Shown: positions 37,985 through 48,169 of the stretch, piece after piece
How positions within the stretch are numbered: position 1 is the first letter of the stretch
Layout of the letters: each line of letters begins with the position of its first letter
Assembly (NCBI RefSeq): GCF_026107515.2
Contig: NZ_JAPCHW010000003.1
Coordinates: forward strand, 186,001-250,000
DNA: 64,000 nt
From: Glutamicibacter sp. MNS18
GTDB taxonomy: Bacteria; Actinomycetota; Actinomycetes; Actinomycetales; Micrococcaceae
Reading direction: 5' to 3'
Program-made: the position numbers and the translations under genes
Notes under the pieces: generated by a model
What the model was told of the DNA's origin: nothing
The model's input: only the letters and a program-made list of their open reading frames with translations
The model's database searches: none

Positions 37985-38218
37985 ATGAAAAAGATCATCT
38001 GGGTGGCCATCGGCGTGGGCGTCGGCGTGCTGGCTGCCAAGAAATACCAGGAAATTTCCAGTGGGACGGCACTGAACCGTCAGGTCGGCAAGTACGCCGA
38101 CCGGCTCTCCGACATCGCCGAGGCCTTCAGGGACGGCATGTCGCAGCGCGAAGAAGAATTACGCACCGCCCTGGGCGTGGACCAGGACACTATGAAGGGA
38201 TCACCCTCAGCACGATGA
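37985..38218 (+). CDS. Small membrane protein upstream of alaS
   Basis: 77 residues: one N-terminal transmembrane helix (IIWVAIGVGVGVLAA) then a charged amphipathic helix (RLSDIAEAFRDGMSQREEELRTALG). Streptomyces and relatives have a similar small protein at this place, so the gene is real, but its role is unknown. The stop overlaps the alaS start (ATGA), showing cotranscription with alaS. Confidence 0.78.
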   Translation: MKKIIWVAIGVGVGVLAAKKYQEISSGTALNRQVGKYADRLSDIAEAFRDGMSQREEELRTALGVDQDTMKGSPSAR

Positions 38219-40905
38219 AAACGCAGGAAATTGCCCGCCGCTGGGTCGACTTTTTCGTCTCCAAGGGCCACACCGCGGTTCCCAGCGCCTCGCTGGTCTC
38301 CACCGACCCGTCACTGTTGTTCACGGTGGCCGGCATGGTGCCCTTCATCCCGTACCTGACCGCGGTGGAGGAACCGCCGTACTCCCGCGCCACCAGTGTG
38401 CAGAAGTGCATCCGCACCGGCGACATCGAGGAAGTGGGCAAGACCGTACGCCACGGCACCTTCTTCCAGATGTGCGGCAACTTCTCCTTCGGGGACTACT
38501 TCAAGGAAGAAGCCATCACCTGGGCCTGGGAGCTGCTGACCACCGGCATCGAGGACGGCGGCTACGGCCTGGACCCCGAGCGCCTGTGGGTCACCGTCTA
38601 CGAGGACGGCGAGGAGAAGGATGTCGAGGCCCGGCGCATCTGGGAAGAGAAGATCGGCATCCCGCGCGAACGCGTGGTGGGCACCGGCAAGGAAGACAAC
38701 TACTGGAACACCGGACAGCCCGGCCCCGGTGGCCCCTGCTCGGAGATCTACTACGACCGTGGCCCGGAATACGGCCTGCCCGGCGGGCCGGCCGTGGACG
38801 AGACCCGTTTCATCGAGATCTGGAACCTGGTTTTCATGCAGTACCGGCTCTCGGCCGTGCGCTCCAAGACCGACTTCGATGTGGCCGGGGAACTGCCCAA
38901 ACGCAATATCGACACCGGCCTGGGCCTGGAACGTCTGGCGATGATCCTGCAGGGCGTGGAGAACATGTACGAGACCGACCAGGTCCGTCCGGTGCTGGAC
39001 CGCGCCGCACAACTGGCCGGGATCACCTACACCTCCACCGAGGACCCGGAAGATCCGAACCACGCCAACGACGTGCGCCTGCGCATGATCGCCGATCACA
39101 TCCGCTCCTCGCTGATGCTGATTTCCGACGGGGTGACCCCGGGCAACGAGGGCCGCGGCTACGTGTTGCGCCGACTGATCCGCCGTGCGGTGCGGGCCAT
39201 GCGCCTGATGGGCGTGGACACCGAGGTGCTGCCCGAACTGCTGCCGGTCTCCCGGGACGCCATGAAGGGCGTCTACCCGATCGTGGAGCAGGACTTCGAG
39301 CGCATCGCACGCATCGCCTACGCCGAGGAGCGCGCCTTCAGGCGCACCATCGCCTCGGGCACCACCCGGCTGGATGAGGCGTTGACCGACGCGAAGACCG
39401 CCGGGGCGAACCTCTCCGGTGATGACGCCTTCGCCCTACATGACACCTACGGGTTCCCGATCGACCTGACCCTGGAGATCGCCGCCGAAGCGGGCCTGTC
39501 CGTGGACGAGCACCGCTTCCGCGAGCTGATGAATGAACAGCGCACCCGCGCGCAGAAGGACGCCAAGGCCAAGAAGTCCGGGCATGCCGATGTGGCGGTC
39601 TACAACGAGCTGGCCGCCTCCGGTGCGGTGAACTTCACCGGCTACCAGGGGCTGGAAGGCGAGTCGAGGATCCGCGGCATCGTCCGCGACGGCCTGGTGG
39701 TGCCCTACGCCGAACAGGGCCAGGAAATCGACCTGGTGCTGGAGGAAACCCCGTTCTACGCAGAATCCGGCGGCCAGGCCGGGGATGTCGGGCTGATCAC
39801 CGGTGACGGATTCGTGCTCGAGGTACTCGACACCCAGGCCCCGGTCAAGGGCCTGAATGTGCACAAGGTTCTGGTGCGCGAGGGCGAACTGCCCGCCGAG
39901 GCACTGGTGCGCACCCAGGTGGACGCGATCCGCCGGCACTCCGGGGAGCAGGCCCACTCGGCCACCCACCTGGTGCATGCCGCGCTGCGCCAGCTGCTGG
40001 GCAGTGAGGCCACCCAGGCCGGGTCCTTCAACAAGGCCGGCTACCTGCGCTTCGACTTCTCCTGGGCCGAGCAGCTTTCGGCCGGCGCACGCCAGGAGAT
40101 CGAGGAGGTCGTGAACCTGGCGATCCTGGCCAACCACAATGTCATCACCGACGAGATGGCCCTGGCCGAGGCCAAGGCACGCGGCGCGATCGGCCTGTTC
40201 GGCGAGAAATACGGCAACCAGGTGCGTGTGGTGGAGATGAACGGGGACTGGTCACGCGAACTGTGTGGCGGCACCCACGTGCCCTCCACCGCCACCATCG
40301 GCCAGCTGACCCTGCTCTCCGAGGCTTCGGTGGGTTCGGGCAACCGCCGCGTCGAGGCCCTGGTGGGTATGGAGGCCTTCCGTCACGGGGCGGCCGAACG
40401 CGCCCTGGTCAACGAGCTGTCCACGATGTTCAAGGTGCCCTCCGCGCAGGTTTCCGAGCGTGTGAACGACACCGTTGCCAAGCTCAGGGCCGCGGAAAAG
40501 CAGATCGCCGAACTCAAGAGCGCGCAGCTGCTGGCCCAGGGCCAGGCGCTGCTGGAGTCGGTGCAGGACCTGGGCGGCGTGAAGCTGCTGGCCCACGATG
40601 CCGGAACCGTGGATTCGGCCGACGCGCTGCGCACCCTGGCCATGGACCTGCGCGGCAAACTGGGCAGCGACCCGGCCGTGGTAGTGCTCATCGGCGTGGC
40701 CAACGGCCGTCCGCTGGTGCTGGCCGCCACCAACGAGGCCGCCCGCGGCGCCGGTCACAAGGCCGGTGCGCTGGTGCGCACCGCCACCGGGGTGCTCGGC
40801 GGCGGCGGCGGGGGCAAGGACGACCTGGCCCAGGGCGGCGGCAAGGACGCCACCCTGGTTCCCGAGGCCCTGGCCGCGATCCGTTCGGCCGTGGCCAATG
40901 GCTAG
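38215..40905 (+). CDS. alaS: Alanine--tRNA ligase
   Basis: 896 residues with all parts: class II core (FTVAGMVPFIPYL, CIRTGDIEEVG, FEMCGNF-like FQMCGNFSFGDY), tRNA-recognition region, editing domain with zinc ligands HSATH (in EQAHSATHLVHA) and CGGTH (SRELCGGTHVPS), and a C-Ala domain with a glycine-rich end (VLGGGGGGKDDLAQGGG). It starts with ATG overlapping the previous stop and ends 8 bp inside ruvX. Confidence 0.97.
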   Translation: MKTQEIARRWVDFFVSKGHTAVPSASLVSTDPSLLFTVAGMVPFIPYLTAVEEPPYSRATSVQKCIRTGDIEEVGKTVRHGTFFQMCGNFSFGDYFKEEAITWAWELLTTGIEDGGYGLDPERLWVTVYEDGEEKDVEARRIWEEKIGIPRERVVGTGKEDNYWNTGQPGPGGPCSEIYYDRGPEYGLPGGPAVDETRFIEIWNLVFMQYRLSAVRSKTDFDVAGELPKRNIDTGLGLERLAMILQGVENMYETDQVRPVLDRAAQLAGITYTSTEDPEDPNHANDVRLRMIADHIRSSLMLISDGVTPGNEGRGYVLRRLIRRAVRAMRLMGVDTEVLPELLPVSRDAMKGVYPIVEQDFERIARIAYAEERAFRRTIASGTTRLDEALTDAKTAGANLSGDDAFALHDTYGFPIDLTLEIAAEAGLSVDEHRFRELMNEQRTRAQKDAKAKKSGHADVAVYNELAASGAVNFTGYQGLEGESRIRGIVRDGLVVPYAEQGQEIDLVLEETPFYAESGGQAGDVGLITGDGFVLEVLDTQAPVKGLNVHKVLVREGELPAEALVRTQVDAIRRHSGEQAHSATHLVHAALRQLLGSEATQAGSFNKAGYLRFDFSWAEQLSAGARQEIEEVVNLAILANHNVITDEMALAEAKARGAIGLFGEKYGNQVRVVEMNGDWSRELCGGTHVPSTATIGQLTLLSEASVGSGNRRVEALVGMEAFRHGAAERALVNELSTMFKVPSAQVSERVNDTVAKLRAAEKQIAELKSAQLLAQGQALLESVQDLGGVKLLAHDAGTVDSADALRTLAMDLRGKLGSDPAVVVLIGVANGRPLVLAATNEAARGAGHKAGALVRTATGVLGGGGGGKDDLAQGGGKDATLVPEALAAIRSAVANG

Positions 40906-41371
40906 CAACCTGCTTGGCGTCGACGTGGGTGCCGCCCGCGTCGGCGTCGCGGTCGCCCAGTCCGGCGGGGTGCTGGCCATGCCGGTGCAAACCCTGCGGC
41001 GGGATGCCAAAAAGAACTCTGATAGGCGCATACTGCTCAAGATGATTCTTGATCGGGATGTTACTGACGTGTACATTGGGGAGCCGAAGTCGCTATCAGG
41101 CAAAGACACCGAATCAACTAGGATGGCGCGGGATTACGCCATTGCCCTGGCCGAAGAGGCCCATGCGGCCGGGATCGAGGTCGGCATCTGGCTGATCGAC
41201 GAACGATTGAGCACCGTCAGCGCCCACCGGGCATTGCACGAGGCCGGCCGGAAGAGCGAGAACCACCGTTCGGTGGTGGACCAGGTGGCCGCGGTCGAGA
41301 TACTGCAGCAGGTACTGGAGATGCAACGCAACCAGGTGCGTGTCCAGGCCAGCCGGGTCGTCGTTCGATAA
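40898..41371 (+). CDS. ruvX: Putative pre-16S rRNA nuclease YqgF/RuvX
   Basis: 157 residues, RNase H-like fold: GVDVGAARVGVAVAQSGG at the N-terminus, YIGEPKSLSGKD, and LIDERLSTVSAHRAL. By family it trims the 5' end of 16S rRNA; a Holliday-junction role was proposed earlier. The ATG at 40898 lies inside the last codons of alaS (8-bp overlap). The C-terminal tail beyond residue 140 is longer than usual. Confidence 0.93.
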   Translation: MASNLLGVDVGAARVGVAVAQSGGVLAMPVQTLRRDAKKNSDRRILLKMILDRDVTDVYIGEPKSLSGKDTESTRMARDYAIALAEEAHAAGIEVGIWLIDERLSTVSAHRALHEAGRKSENHRSVVDQVAAVEILQQVLEMQRNQVRVQASRVVVR

Positions 41372-41404
41372 CCCCGCGCCCGAGATCCCAGCAGGAAGGC
41401 CCCC

Positions 41405-42673
41405 ATGCCAGACGCATCCCGGCGGGAAACCCAACGCCAGGCCCAACTTCAGCTGCATGAGCGGTTCCGTGCCCGCCAGGGCACACCCCTGGCGGTGCCC
41501 GGCACCCCGGAAATCATCTTCGAGGCACTGCCCGAAACCGCCGGCGATACCACGCTACCGGGGGAGCAGCCGACGGCAACCCCTGCCGGGCACAGCCGGC
41601 ATCGGCGCCAACGCAGCAAACGGCGGCGCAACCTGGTGATGCTGGCCACCGTCCTGGTCTTCGTGCTGGTGGTTCTCGGCTCGGTCTTCACCGTGCGCGG
41701 CATCTACAAGACGCTGAACCCCGATGACTACACCGGTCCCGGCGGGCAGACCGTGGAATTGACCGTCGAGGAAGGCTGGGGGGTGACGATCATCTCCCGC
41801 CGGCTGGCCGAACTGGACGTGGTCGCCAGCGACAAGCTCTTTGTCAAGGCCATGGACGAGGTGCAGGCCGAGAACAAGGAGATCCATCCGGGCACCTATG
41901 TGCTGCCCCAGCAGATCCCGGCCTCCGAGGCGGTGCAGATCATGATCGACAACCGGCCGGACAAGGTCTTCTACGTGGGGTTGAGCCAGAACATGCGCCT
42001 GGGTGCCGCGCTGGAGGCCATCTCCGAGGGATCCGGACTGGATCTGGATGAACTGACGGAACTGGCCAACCAGCCCGAGACCTTCGGTCTGCCGGCCGAG
42101 GCGGCCAACCTCGAAGGCTACCTGTACCCGGCCGGCTACCGGTTCGCCGTGGATACCAGCGCCCGGGAGGTGCTGGCCCGCATGGTCCAGGCCACCGAGG
42201 AGGTGCTGGCCAAGCAGGGCATCAACGACCCGGCCGAAGGCTACCGGGTGCTGAAGATCGCCTCGATCCTGCAGGCCGAAGCCCAACCCAGGGACTACGC
42301 GATCGTGGCCGGGGCGTTGAACAACCGGCTGGCGACGGACAATGTGGAAACCCACGGGCTGTTGCAGGTGGATTCCACGGTGATCTACGGCCTGGACCGT
42401 TACACCCTGCAGTTCAGCGCGGCGGAGAAGGCCGATGCGGCCAACCCCTACAACACCTATGTGCATCCCGGCCTGCCCCCGGGCCCCATCGGGTCCCCGG
42501 CCGAAAGCGCCATTGCCGCCGCGGTGAATCCGCAGGACAACGGCTACTACTACTGGGTGACCGTGAACATCTCCACCGGGGAAACCAAGTTCGCGCGCAG
42601 CTATGACGAACACCGAATCAACCAGCAGGAATTCCGTGACTGGTGCCAAGCCAACCAAGGGGTATGCCAGTGA
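41405..42673 (+). CDS. mltG: Endolytic murein transglycosylase MltG
   Basis: Cuts nascent glycan strands at the membrane and so sets their length. 422 residues: a basic cytosolic N-terminus of about 78 residues, a transmembrane helix (LVMLATVLVFVLVVLGSVFTV), a LysM-like subdomain (VELTVEEGWGVTIISRRLAE), and the YceG/MltG catalytic domain with ASILQAEA (catalytic Glu region), LQVDSTVIYGL and YNTYVHPGLPPGPI. ATG at 41405 after AGGAAGG. The aroE start overlaps the stop. Confidence 0.94.
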   Translation: MPDASRRETQRQAQLQLHERFRARQGTPLAVPGTPEIIFEALPETAGDTTLPGEQPTATPAGHSRHRRQRSKRRRNLVMLATVLVFVLVVLGSVFTVRGIYKTLNPDDYTGPGGQTVELTVEEGWGVTIISRRLAELDVVASDKLFVKAMDEVQAENKEIHPGTYVLPQQIPASEAVQIMIDNRPDKVFYVGLSQNMRLGAALEAISEGSGLDLDELTELANQPETFGLPAEAANLEGYLYPAGYRFAVDTSAREVLARMVQATEEVLAKQGINDPAEGYRVLKIASILQAEAQPRDYAIVAGALNNRLATDNVETHGLLQVDSTVIYGLDRYTLQFSAAEKADAANPYNTYVHPGLPPGPIGSPAESAIAAAVNPQDNGYYYWVTVNISTGETKFARSYDEHRINQQEFRDWCQANQGVCQ

Positions 42674-43485
42674 ACAAGGCCGCCGTACTGGGCCAACCGA
42701 TCGGCCACTCGAAGTCCCCGGTCCTGCACCGGGCCGCCTATGCGCTGCTCGGAGTGGCGATGGACTACCAGCGCATCGAGCTGGACCCCTCCGACGCGCC
42801 GGACTTCGCCGCGGGCCTGCGCACCGGCGGCTGGGCCGGTTGCTCGGTGACCATGCCGCTGAAGGACGTCTTCGTTGGGCAGATGGATACGCTCTCGCCC
42901 ACCGTTGAGCGCATGGGGGCGCTGAATACCATCCTGGTCGGCGCCGACGGGGCGCTGCACGGGGAGAACACCGACATCTACGGCATCGTGCAGGCCTTCC
43001 GGGATGCCGGGGTGGAGCATAGCCCGGCCGCCACGATCCTGGGGGCCGGCAACACCGCCCTGGCCGCGGTGGAGGCACTGCACGTGATGGGCGTGCGGGA
43101 ACTGGACCTGGTGGTGCGTGACGTGCGGCGCGCGCAACCCACCGTGGACTTCGCCCGGGCGCTGGGCCTGGCCGCCGTTGCGCGGCCGGTCGGGACGATC
43201 GAGACGGCCCCGGTGGTGGTTTCCACCCTGCCGCCGGGTGCCGCCGACGGCTGGATCGCCTCCCTGGGGTCGGGCAGCGGGGTATTGCTGGATGTGGCCT
43301 ACGATCCGTGGCCCTCGGCCCTGGCCAAGGCCTGGGCCGGGCCGGTGGTGAACGGGCTGGCCATGCTGGTGCACCAGGCGGTGGAACAGGTCCGCCTGTT
43401 CACCGGCCTGGATTTTGATGAAAGAACCCGGCAGGATGTCACAAATGCCATGTTTAACGCCGTAGGGCTTCATCGAGGCCGGTAA
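42670..43485 (+). CDS. aroE: Shikimate dehydrogenase
   Basis: NADPH-dependent reduction of 3-dehydroshikimate. 271 residues: substrate motif [12 protein letters not shown], catalytic Lys in MPLKDVF, ENTDIYG, nucleotide-binding [13 protein letters not shown], and the C-terminal [12 protein letters not shown]. The start is taken as GTG 42670 (GTGA overlap with the mltG stop, AGGGG about 10 bp upstream). ATG 42664 is an in-frame alternative two codons earlier. The cofactor loop lacks the usual NRT basic cluster but has VRDVRRAQ. Confidence 0.93.
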   Translation: MNKAAVLGQPIGHSKSPVLHRAAYALLGVAMDYQRIELDPSDAPDFAAGLRTGGWAGCSVTMPLKDVFVGQMDTLSPTVERMGALNTILVGADGALHGENTDIYGIVQAFRDAGVEHSPAATILGAGNTALAAVEALHVMGVRELDLVVRDVRRAQPTVDFARALGLAAVARPVGTIETAPVVVSTLPPGAADGWIASLGSGSGVLLDVAYDPWPSALAKAWAGPVVNGLAMLVHQAVEQVRLFTGLDFDERTRQDVTNAMFNAVGLHRGR

Positions 43486-43505
43486 ATGGCCAAGGACATG
43501 GCAAA

Positions 43506-44714
43506 ATGAACGTCATGTTGCGTTGGTTAACCGCGGGCGAATCGCACGGCCCGGCTCTTGTTGGAATTCTTGAAGGTCTACCTGCCGGTATCCCGGTGGA
43601 CAGTGAGGTTGTACGCGACGCGTTGGCGCGCCGCCGCCTCGGTTATGGGCGCGGTGCGCGCATGAAGTTCGAAAAGGACCAGGTCTCCTTCCTGGGCGGG
43701 GTGCGCCACGGAAGCACCCAGGGCGGGCCGGTCGCCATCGAGATCGGCAATACCGAATGGCCCAAGTGGGAACGCGTGATGAACGCGGATCCGGTGGACG
43801 CCGAGGAACTGGCCACGATGGCGCGCAATGCGCCGCTGACCCGCCCGCGTCCGGGCCACGCCGATTTCACCGGCATGCAGAAGTACGGCTTCGATGATGC
43901 CCGTCCGGTGCTGGAAAGGGCCAGTGCCCGGGAGACCGCGGCCCGCGTGGCCCTGGGTTCGGTGGCCGCCGCATTCCTCGACGCCCTGGGCATTGAACTG
44001 GTGTCGCACACCACCGCCATCGGCACCGTTGCGGTCCCCGAGGGCACCGCGCTTCCCACCCGCAGCGATGTGCAACGGCTGGATGCCGACCCGCTGCGCT
44101 GTTTCGACTCCGAGACCTCCGACGCGATGGTCATGGAAGTCGACGATGCGCACAAGGCCGGGGAAACCCTCGGCGGCGTGGTCGAGGTGCTGGCCTACAA
44201 CCTGCCCCCGGGCCTGGGATCCTATGTCCACTGGGACCGCCGGCTGGACGCCAGGCTGGCCGGGGCCCTGATGGGCATCCAGGCCATCAAGGGGGTCGAG
44301 GTCGGCGACGGGTTCGCCACCGCGGCGCGGCGCGGATCCGCAGCCCACGACGAGATCGAGCGTGCCGCCAACGGCGGCATCCAGCGCGCCTCGAACCGCG
44401 CCGGCGGTATCGAGGGCGGCATGTCCATCGGCGAGGTATTGCGGGTGCGGGCGGCCATGAAGCCGATCGCCACCGTGCCGAGGGCGTTGCGCACCATCGA
44501 CACCGCCACCGGCGAGGACACCAAGGCCCACCACCAGCGCTCCGATGTCTGCGCGGTTCCCGCCGCAGGCGTGGTCGCCGAGGCCATGGTGGCCCTGGTG
44601 CTGGCCCAGGCCGTGCTGGAGAAATTCGGGGGCGACTCGGTCACCGAGGTCAAACGCAATATCGACAGCTACCTGGCGGCCATCCCCGAGAACCTGGGAT
44701 CCACCGGGGTCTAG
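43506..44714 (+). CDS. aroC: Chorismate synthase
   Basis: Last step of the shikimate pathway, FMN-dependent. 402 residues with the three family signatures: [18 protein letters not shown], the [12 protein letters not shown]-like [15 protein letters not shown], and [20 protein letters not shown] 43506 with AAGGA 9 bp upstream. aroK starts directly after the stop codon. Confidence 0.96.
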   Translation: MNVMLRWLTAGESHGPALVGILEGLPAGIPVDSEVVRDALARRRLGYGRGARMKFEKDQVSFLGGVRHGSTQGGPVAIEIGNTEWPKWERVMNADPVDAEELATMARNAPLTRPRPGHADFTGMQKYGFDDARPVLERASARETAARVALGSVAAAFLDALGIELVSHTTAIGTVAVPEGTALPTRSDVQRLDADPLRCFDSETSDAMVMEVDDAHKAGETLGGVVEVLAYNLPPGLGSYVHWDRRLDARLAGALMGIQAIKGVEVGDGFATAARRGSAAHDEIERAANGGIQRASNRAGGIEGGMSIGEVLRVRAAMKPIATVPRALRTIDTATGEDTKAHHQRSDVCAVPAAGVVAEAMVALVLAQAVLEKFGGDSVTEVKRNIDSYLAAIPENLGSTGV

Positions 44715-45212
44715 ATGATTTACCTGATCGGGCCAATGGCCTGTGGCAAGTCCACGGTGGGCAAGTCACTGGCCAAGGCCCTGGATACGACGTTCCTGGA
44801 TACCGACGAGGTCATCGTGATGAGCCACGGCTCGATCCCGCAGATCTTCGCCGAACACGGTGAGCGGCATTTCCGCGACCTCGAGGTGCAGACCCTGCGC
44901 GCCACCCAGGCCGGGGTGCTGGCCACCGGCGGGGGAGCGGTGCTGCGCGAGGAAAACCGGCAGGTGTTGCGCCGCGGTACCGTGATCTACCTGAAGATGG
45001 ACGAGCAGACCGCGGCCCAACGCATTTCCCGCGGCCAGGGCCGGCCGCTGCTGGCCGGCAACGAGGACGTGCTGGTGCGCTGGCGTGAACTCTTCGCCCA
45101 GCGCAAGGACATCTACGAGCAGCTGGCGGACTTCACCGTGCAGGTCGATGACCGCCCGGTTGCCGAGCTTGTGAAAGTGATCAAGGACTTTGTGATTAGC
45201 GCCACGAGATAA
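44715..45212 (+). CDS. aroK: Shikimate kinase
   Basis: Phosphorylates shikimate. 165 residues: Walker A GPMACGKST (6-14), shikimate-binding DTD (about 32-34), FRDLE, GGGAV and the lid RGQGRPLL. The Ala-Cys in the P-loop replaces the more usual Gly/Ala pair but keeps GxxxxGKS. Zero spacing to aroC. Confidence 0.95.
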   Translation: MIYLIGPMACGKSTVGKSLAKALDTTFLDTDEVIVMSHGSIPQIFAEHGERHFRDLEVQTLRATQAGVLATGGGAVLREENRQVLRRGTVIYLKMDEQTAAQRISRGQGRPLLAGNEDVLVRWRELFAQRKDIYEQLADFTVQVDDRPVAELVKVIKDFVISATR

Positions 45213-45273
45213 CGCGAAAGCCCCGGTGCGCGCGTACTCTGGAAAGATCAGCACCACAGGAGGATCTCTACGG

Positions 45274-46365
45274 ATGCCTTTAGCACCCACCACACTTCAG
45301 GTGACCGGGGCCACCCCGGAAGCCAACTATCCGGTCCTGGTCGGCAACGGCCTACTGGGACGGCTGCCGGAGCTTCTTCCGGTCGATGTCAAGAAGATCC
45401 TGATCATCCACCCCAGGGCGCTTCGCAGCACCGGGGACCTGGTCAAGGAAGAACTTGATGCCAAGGGCTACGCGGCGATGACCGCGGAAATCCCCGACGC
45501 CGAGGAAGGCAAGCACATCCGGGTGGCCGCCTTCTGCTGGGAAGTATTGGGCAAGAACGACTTCACCCGCACCGATGCCATCATCTCGGTGGGCGGGGGC
45601 GCGGTCACCGATGTGGCAGGCTTTGTTGCCGCCACCTGGCTGCGCGGGGTCAGGGTCATCCACATTCCCACCTCGCTGCTGGGCATGGTCGACGCCGCCG
45701 TGGGTGGCAAGACCGGCATCAACACCGCCGAGGGCAAGAACCTGGTCGGTGCGTTCCATCCACCGGCCGCGGTGCTCGCGGACCTGGACGCGTTGGCGAC
45801 CCTGCCCAAGAACGAACTGGTCACCGGCCTGGCCGAAGCGGTCAAGTGCGGTTTCATCGCCGATGAGCGGATCCTGGAACTGATCGAAGAGGACCCCGCC
45901 GACGCCATCGATCCGACCAGTGCCCGGCTGCGCGAAATCGTCGAGCGCACCATCGCGGTCAAGGTCGATGTGGTCTCACGGGATCTGAAGGAAGCCGGGG
46001 AACGCGAGTTCCTGAACTACGGCCACACCCTGGCCCATGCCATCGAACTGGTCGAACGCTATTCAATGCGCCACGGGGCCGCGGTCTCCATCGGATTGTG
46101 CTTCGCCGCCGAACTGGGCCGCTCGGTGGGCTACACCTCCGACGCGGTGGCCGACCGCCATGTGGCGATCCTGCAGTCCCTGGGGCTGCCTACCAGCTAC
46201 CGCAACGACCGGTGGGCCGCCCTGCTCGACGGGATGAAGCGTGACAAGAAGGCGCGCGGTGACCAGCTGCGTTTCGTGGTGCTCGAGGATATCGGACGTC
46301 CGCGCATCTACGAGGTGCCCGACAACTCGCTGCTATTCGCCGCCTACCAGGAAATTGGGGAGTAA
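45274..46365 (+). CDS. aroB: 3-dehydroquinate synthase
   Basis: Second enzyme of the shikimate pathway, NAD- and zinc-dependent. 363 residues: GGGAVTDVAGFVAATWLRG, PTSLLGMVDAAVGGKTGIN, and zinc ligands in the GLAEAVKCGFI, FLNYGHTLAHAIE and RHGAAVSIGL segments. The ATG at 45274 has AGGAGG at 45258-45263. A TACTCT -10-like hexamer near 45234 suggests an extra promoter. It is followed after 2 bp by a small TPR-like gene. Confidence 0.96.
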   Translation: MPLAPTTLQVTGATPEANYPVLVGNGLLGRLPELLPVDVKKILIIHPRALRSTGDLVKEELDAKGYAAMTAEIPDAEEGKHIRVAAFCWEVLGKNDFTRTDAIISVGGGAVTDVAGFVAATWLRGVRVIHIPTSLLGMVDAAVGGKTGINTAEGKNLVGAFHPPAAVLADLDALATLPKNELVTGLAEAVKCGFIADERILELIEEDPADAIDPTSARLREIVERTIAVKVDVVSRDLKEAGEREFLNYGHTLAHAIELVERYSMRHGAAVSIGLCFAAELGRSVGYTSDAVADRHVAILQSLGLPTSYRNDRWAALLDGMKRDKKARGDQLRFVVLEDIGRPRIYEVPDNSLLFAAYQEIGE

Positions 46366-46367
46366 AC

Positions 46368-46910
46368 ATGAGTGAGACGAGACACAGTGCCGTGTCCTTC
46401 GAAGTCGCCTCCGTCAACCGCCAGGGAGCGGATACCACCATTGACGGGATCCTGATCGACCCGGAAACCATGCGCGCCTATGTGGCCGATGAGGCCGCCG
46501 CGCGGCGTTCCATGGAGGTGGGTTCGCCCACCGACCAGGTGGTGATCCACCTGGCCCGCGGAGAACTGTCGCAGGCCGGGGAAATGATCGCCGAGCAGCG
46601 TTTGCTGGATCCGATGAACGCTCACCTGCGGGTGCTGGATACCGAACTCACCCGGATGCAGGGTGACCTGCATCGCGCGATCAACCGCTTGCGCAAGTTG
46701 GCCGAGGAATTCGCCGGCACCCAATACGAGCCGCTGATGCAACAGCACCTGGGCATGGCGTTCTTCGAAACCGGCGATTACCGCGCGGCGATCACCCGTT
46801 TCTCGACGGCGCTGGAACTGCGCCAGGCCATCAACGCGCCGCGGCACCTGCTGGACGGTTCGCGGATCTGCCTGGAAATCGCCCAGGAACGGTTGCGCGC
46901 CACCGCCTAG
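46368..46910 (+). CDS. TPR-like hypothetical protein
   Basis: 180 residues, soluble. Helical repeats are visible in VVIHLARGELSQAGEMIAEQ and HLGMAFFETGDYRAAITRFS, typical of tetratricopeptide folds. The first ~60 residues are not recognised. It starts 2 bp after the aroB stop, so it is cotranscribed with the aro genes. Function unknown. Confidence 0.75.
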   Translation: MSETRHSAVSFEVASVNRQGADTTIDGILIDPETMRAYVADEAAARRSMEVGSPTDQVVIHLARGELSQAGEMIAEQRLLDPMNAHLRVLDTELTRMQGDLHRAINRLRKLAEEFAGTQYEPLMQQHLGMAFFETGDYRAAITRFSTALELRQAINAPRHLLDGSRICLEIAQERLRATA

Positions 46911-46986
46911 TGCCATGCGCTAGACTGGGACATGGTTTTTTGACAAGGGCTGGCGGTAGCTGGCTGCATAAGAGGATTGAGGACTC

Positions 46987-47547
46987 GTGGCAGATACGAC
47001 TGACATCAAAAATGGTCAGGTCATCAAGATTGATGGAAACCTGTGGACCATCATCGAATTCCAGCACGTGAAGCCAGGAAAGGGTGGGGCCTTCGTGCGC
47101 ACCAAGATGCGCAATGTGCTCACCGGCCGGGTGCAGGACAAGACCTACAACGCCGGTGCGAAGATCGAGACCGCCAACGTCGACCGCCGCGACTACCAGT
47201 ACCTCTACCAGGACGGCGAGGACTTCGTCTTCATGAACCTGGATGACTACGACCAGGTCACCGTCACGGGTAAGACCGTGGGCGACGCCGCCGATTACAT
47301 GCTGGAGAACCAGGAACTGACCATCGCCATGTACGAGGGCAACCCGCTGTATGTGGAACTGCCGCCGTCGGTGGTCCTGGAAATCACCTACACCGAACCG
47401 GGCCTGCAGGGCGATCGTTCCTCCGCCGGAACCAAGCCGGCCACCCTGGAAACCGGCAAGATCATCCAGGTGCCGCTGTTCGTCGACCAGAACACCAAGG
47501 TCAAGGTCGACACCCGCACCGGCGATTACCTGGGACGTGTCTCCTAG
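46987..47547 (+). CDS. efp: Elongation factor P
   Basis: Rescues ribosomes stalled at consecutive prolines. 186 residues in three beta domains. The tip loop of domain I reads [12 protein letters not shown]; the Lys is the residue modified in other bacteria. Actinobacterial EF-Ps that work unmodified have been described with a PGKGP loop; here the residue after the second Gly is Gly. GTG start at 46987 with a GAGGA site upstream. nusB overlaps the stop by one base. Confidence 0.96.
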   Translation: MADTTDIKNGQVIKIDGNLWTIIEFQHVKPGKGGAFVRTKMRNVLTGRVQDKTYNAGAKIETANVDRRDYQYLYQDGEDFVFMNLDDYDQVTVTGKTVGDAADYMLENQELTIAMYEGNPLYVELPPSVVLEITYTEPGLQGDRSSAGTKPATLETGKIIQVPLFVDQNTKVKVDTRTGDYLGRVS

Positions 47548-47957
47548 TGAGTGCACGCGCCAAGGCCCGCCGCCGGGCCCTGGAATTCCTCTTTGAAGCC
47601 GAACAGCGCGGTGCCGAACCGCTGGCTGTGGCCATTTCCCGTCGCGAGAATTCCGAGATCGTGCTCAACGAATACTCGTTGACCATCCTCGAGGGCGTGG
47701 TTGGCCACCAGGAACGCATCGACGAGATCCTCGAAAGCTACGTCCGCGGTTGGACCATTGAACGCATGCCAGCGGTGGATCGTATCGCCTTGCGCATCGG
47801 GGTCTGGGAACTGCTGTACAACGACGAGGTCCCCGACGCCGTGGCCGTATCCGAGGCCGTGGCCAATGTGCGCGAGTTGTCCACCGATGACTCGCCGGAA
47901 TTCGTCAACGGCGTGCTGGGCCGGATCCAGCAGATCAAGGACACCCTGGTCGACTAG
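47547..47957 (+). CDS. nusB: Transcription antitermination factor NusB
   Basis: With NusE it binds boxA of rRNA leaders and supports antitermination. 136 residues, all helical: KARRRALEFLFEAEQRG, TIERMPAVDRIALRIGVWEL and SPEFVNGVLGRIQ are the family motifs. GTG start at 47547 shares one base with the efp stop. In relatives pyrR usually comes next; here 6.2 kb of protease genes intervene. Confidence 0.95.
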   Translation: MSARAKARRRALEFLFEAEQRGAEPLAVAISRRENSEIVLNEYSLTILEGVVGHQERIDEILESYVRGWTIERMPAVDRIALRIGVWELLYNDEVPDAVAVSEAVANVRELSTDDSPEFVNGVLGRIQQIKDTLVD

Positions 47958-47985
47958 CTCGGCGGATGCTCCACCACCAGTTGCC

Positions 47986-48027
47986 AAGGCCGCGGATCAC
48001 ACCCGAACGGGTGCGATCCGCGGCCTT
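47986..48027. terminator. Strong terminator after nusB
   Basis: 13-bp perfect stem AAGGCCGCGGATC (47986-47998) / GATCCGCGGCCTT (48015-48027), continued after one mismatch by CACCCG/CGGGTG with an AA loop. It marks the border between the core aro-efp-nusB unit and the protease cluster. Confidence 0.88.
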
Positions 48028-48169
48028 CGTGTCACCGGATCCTCCGGTGGGCTCCCGTGTGCGGCAGCCTCTTGCAGGTGCTGGTCGCGATCCTGCAGCT
48101 GCCCATGGGCTGCGCGGGTAACCCCCAGGGGCCGGGCAGGGCGCCGCCACCCGAAGCTGGTCCGGCTGG

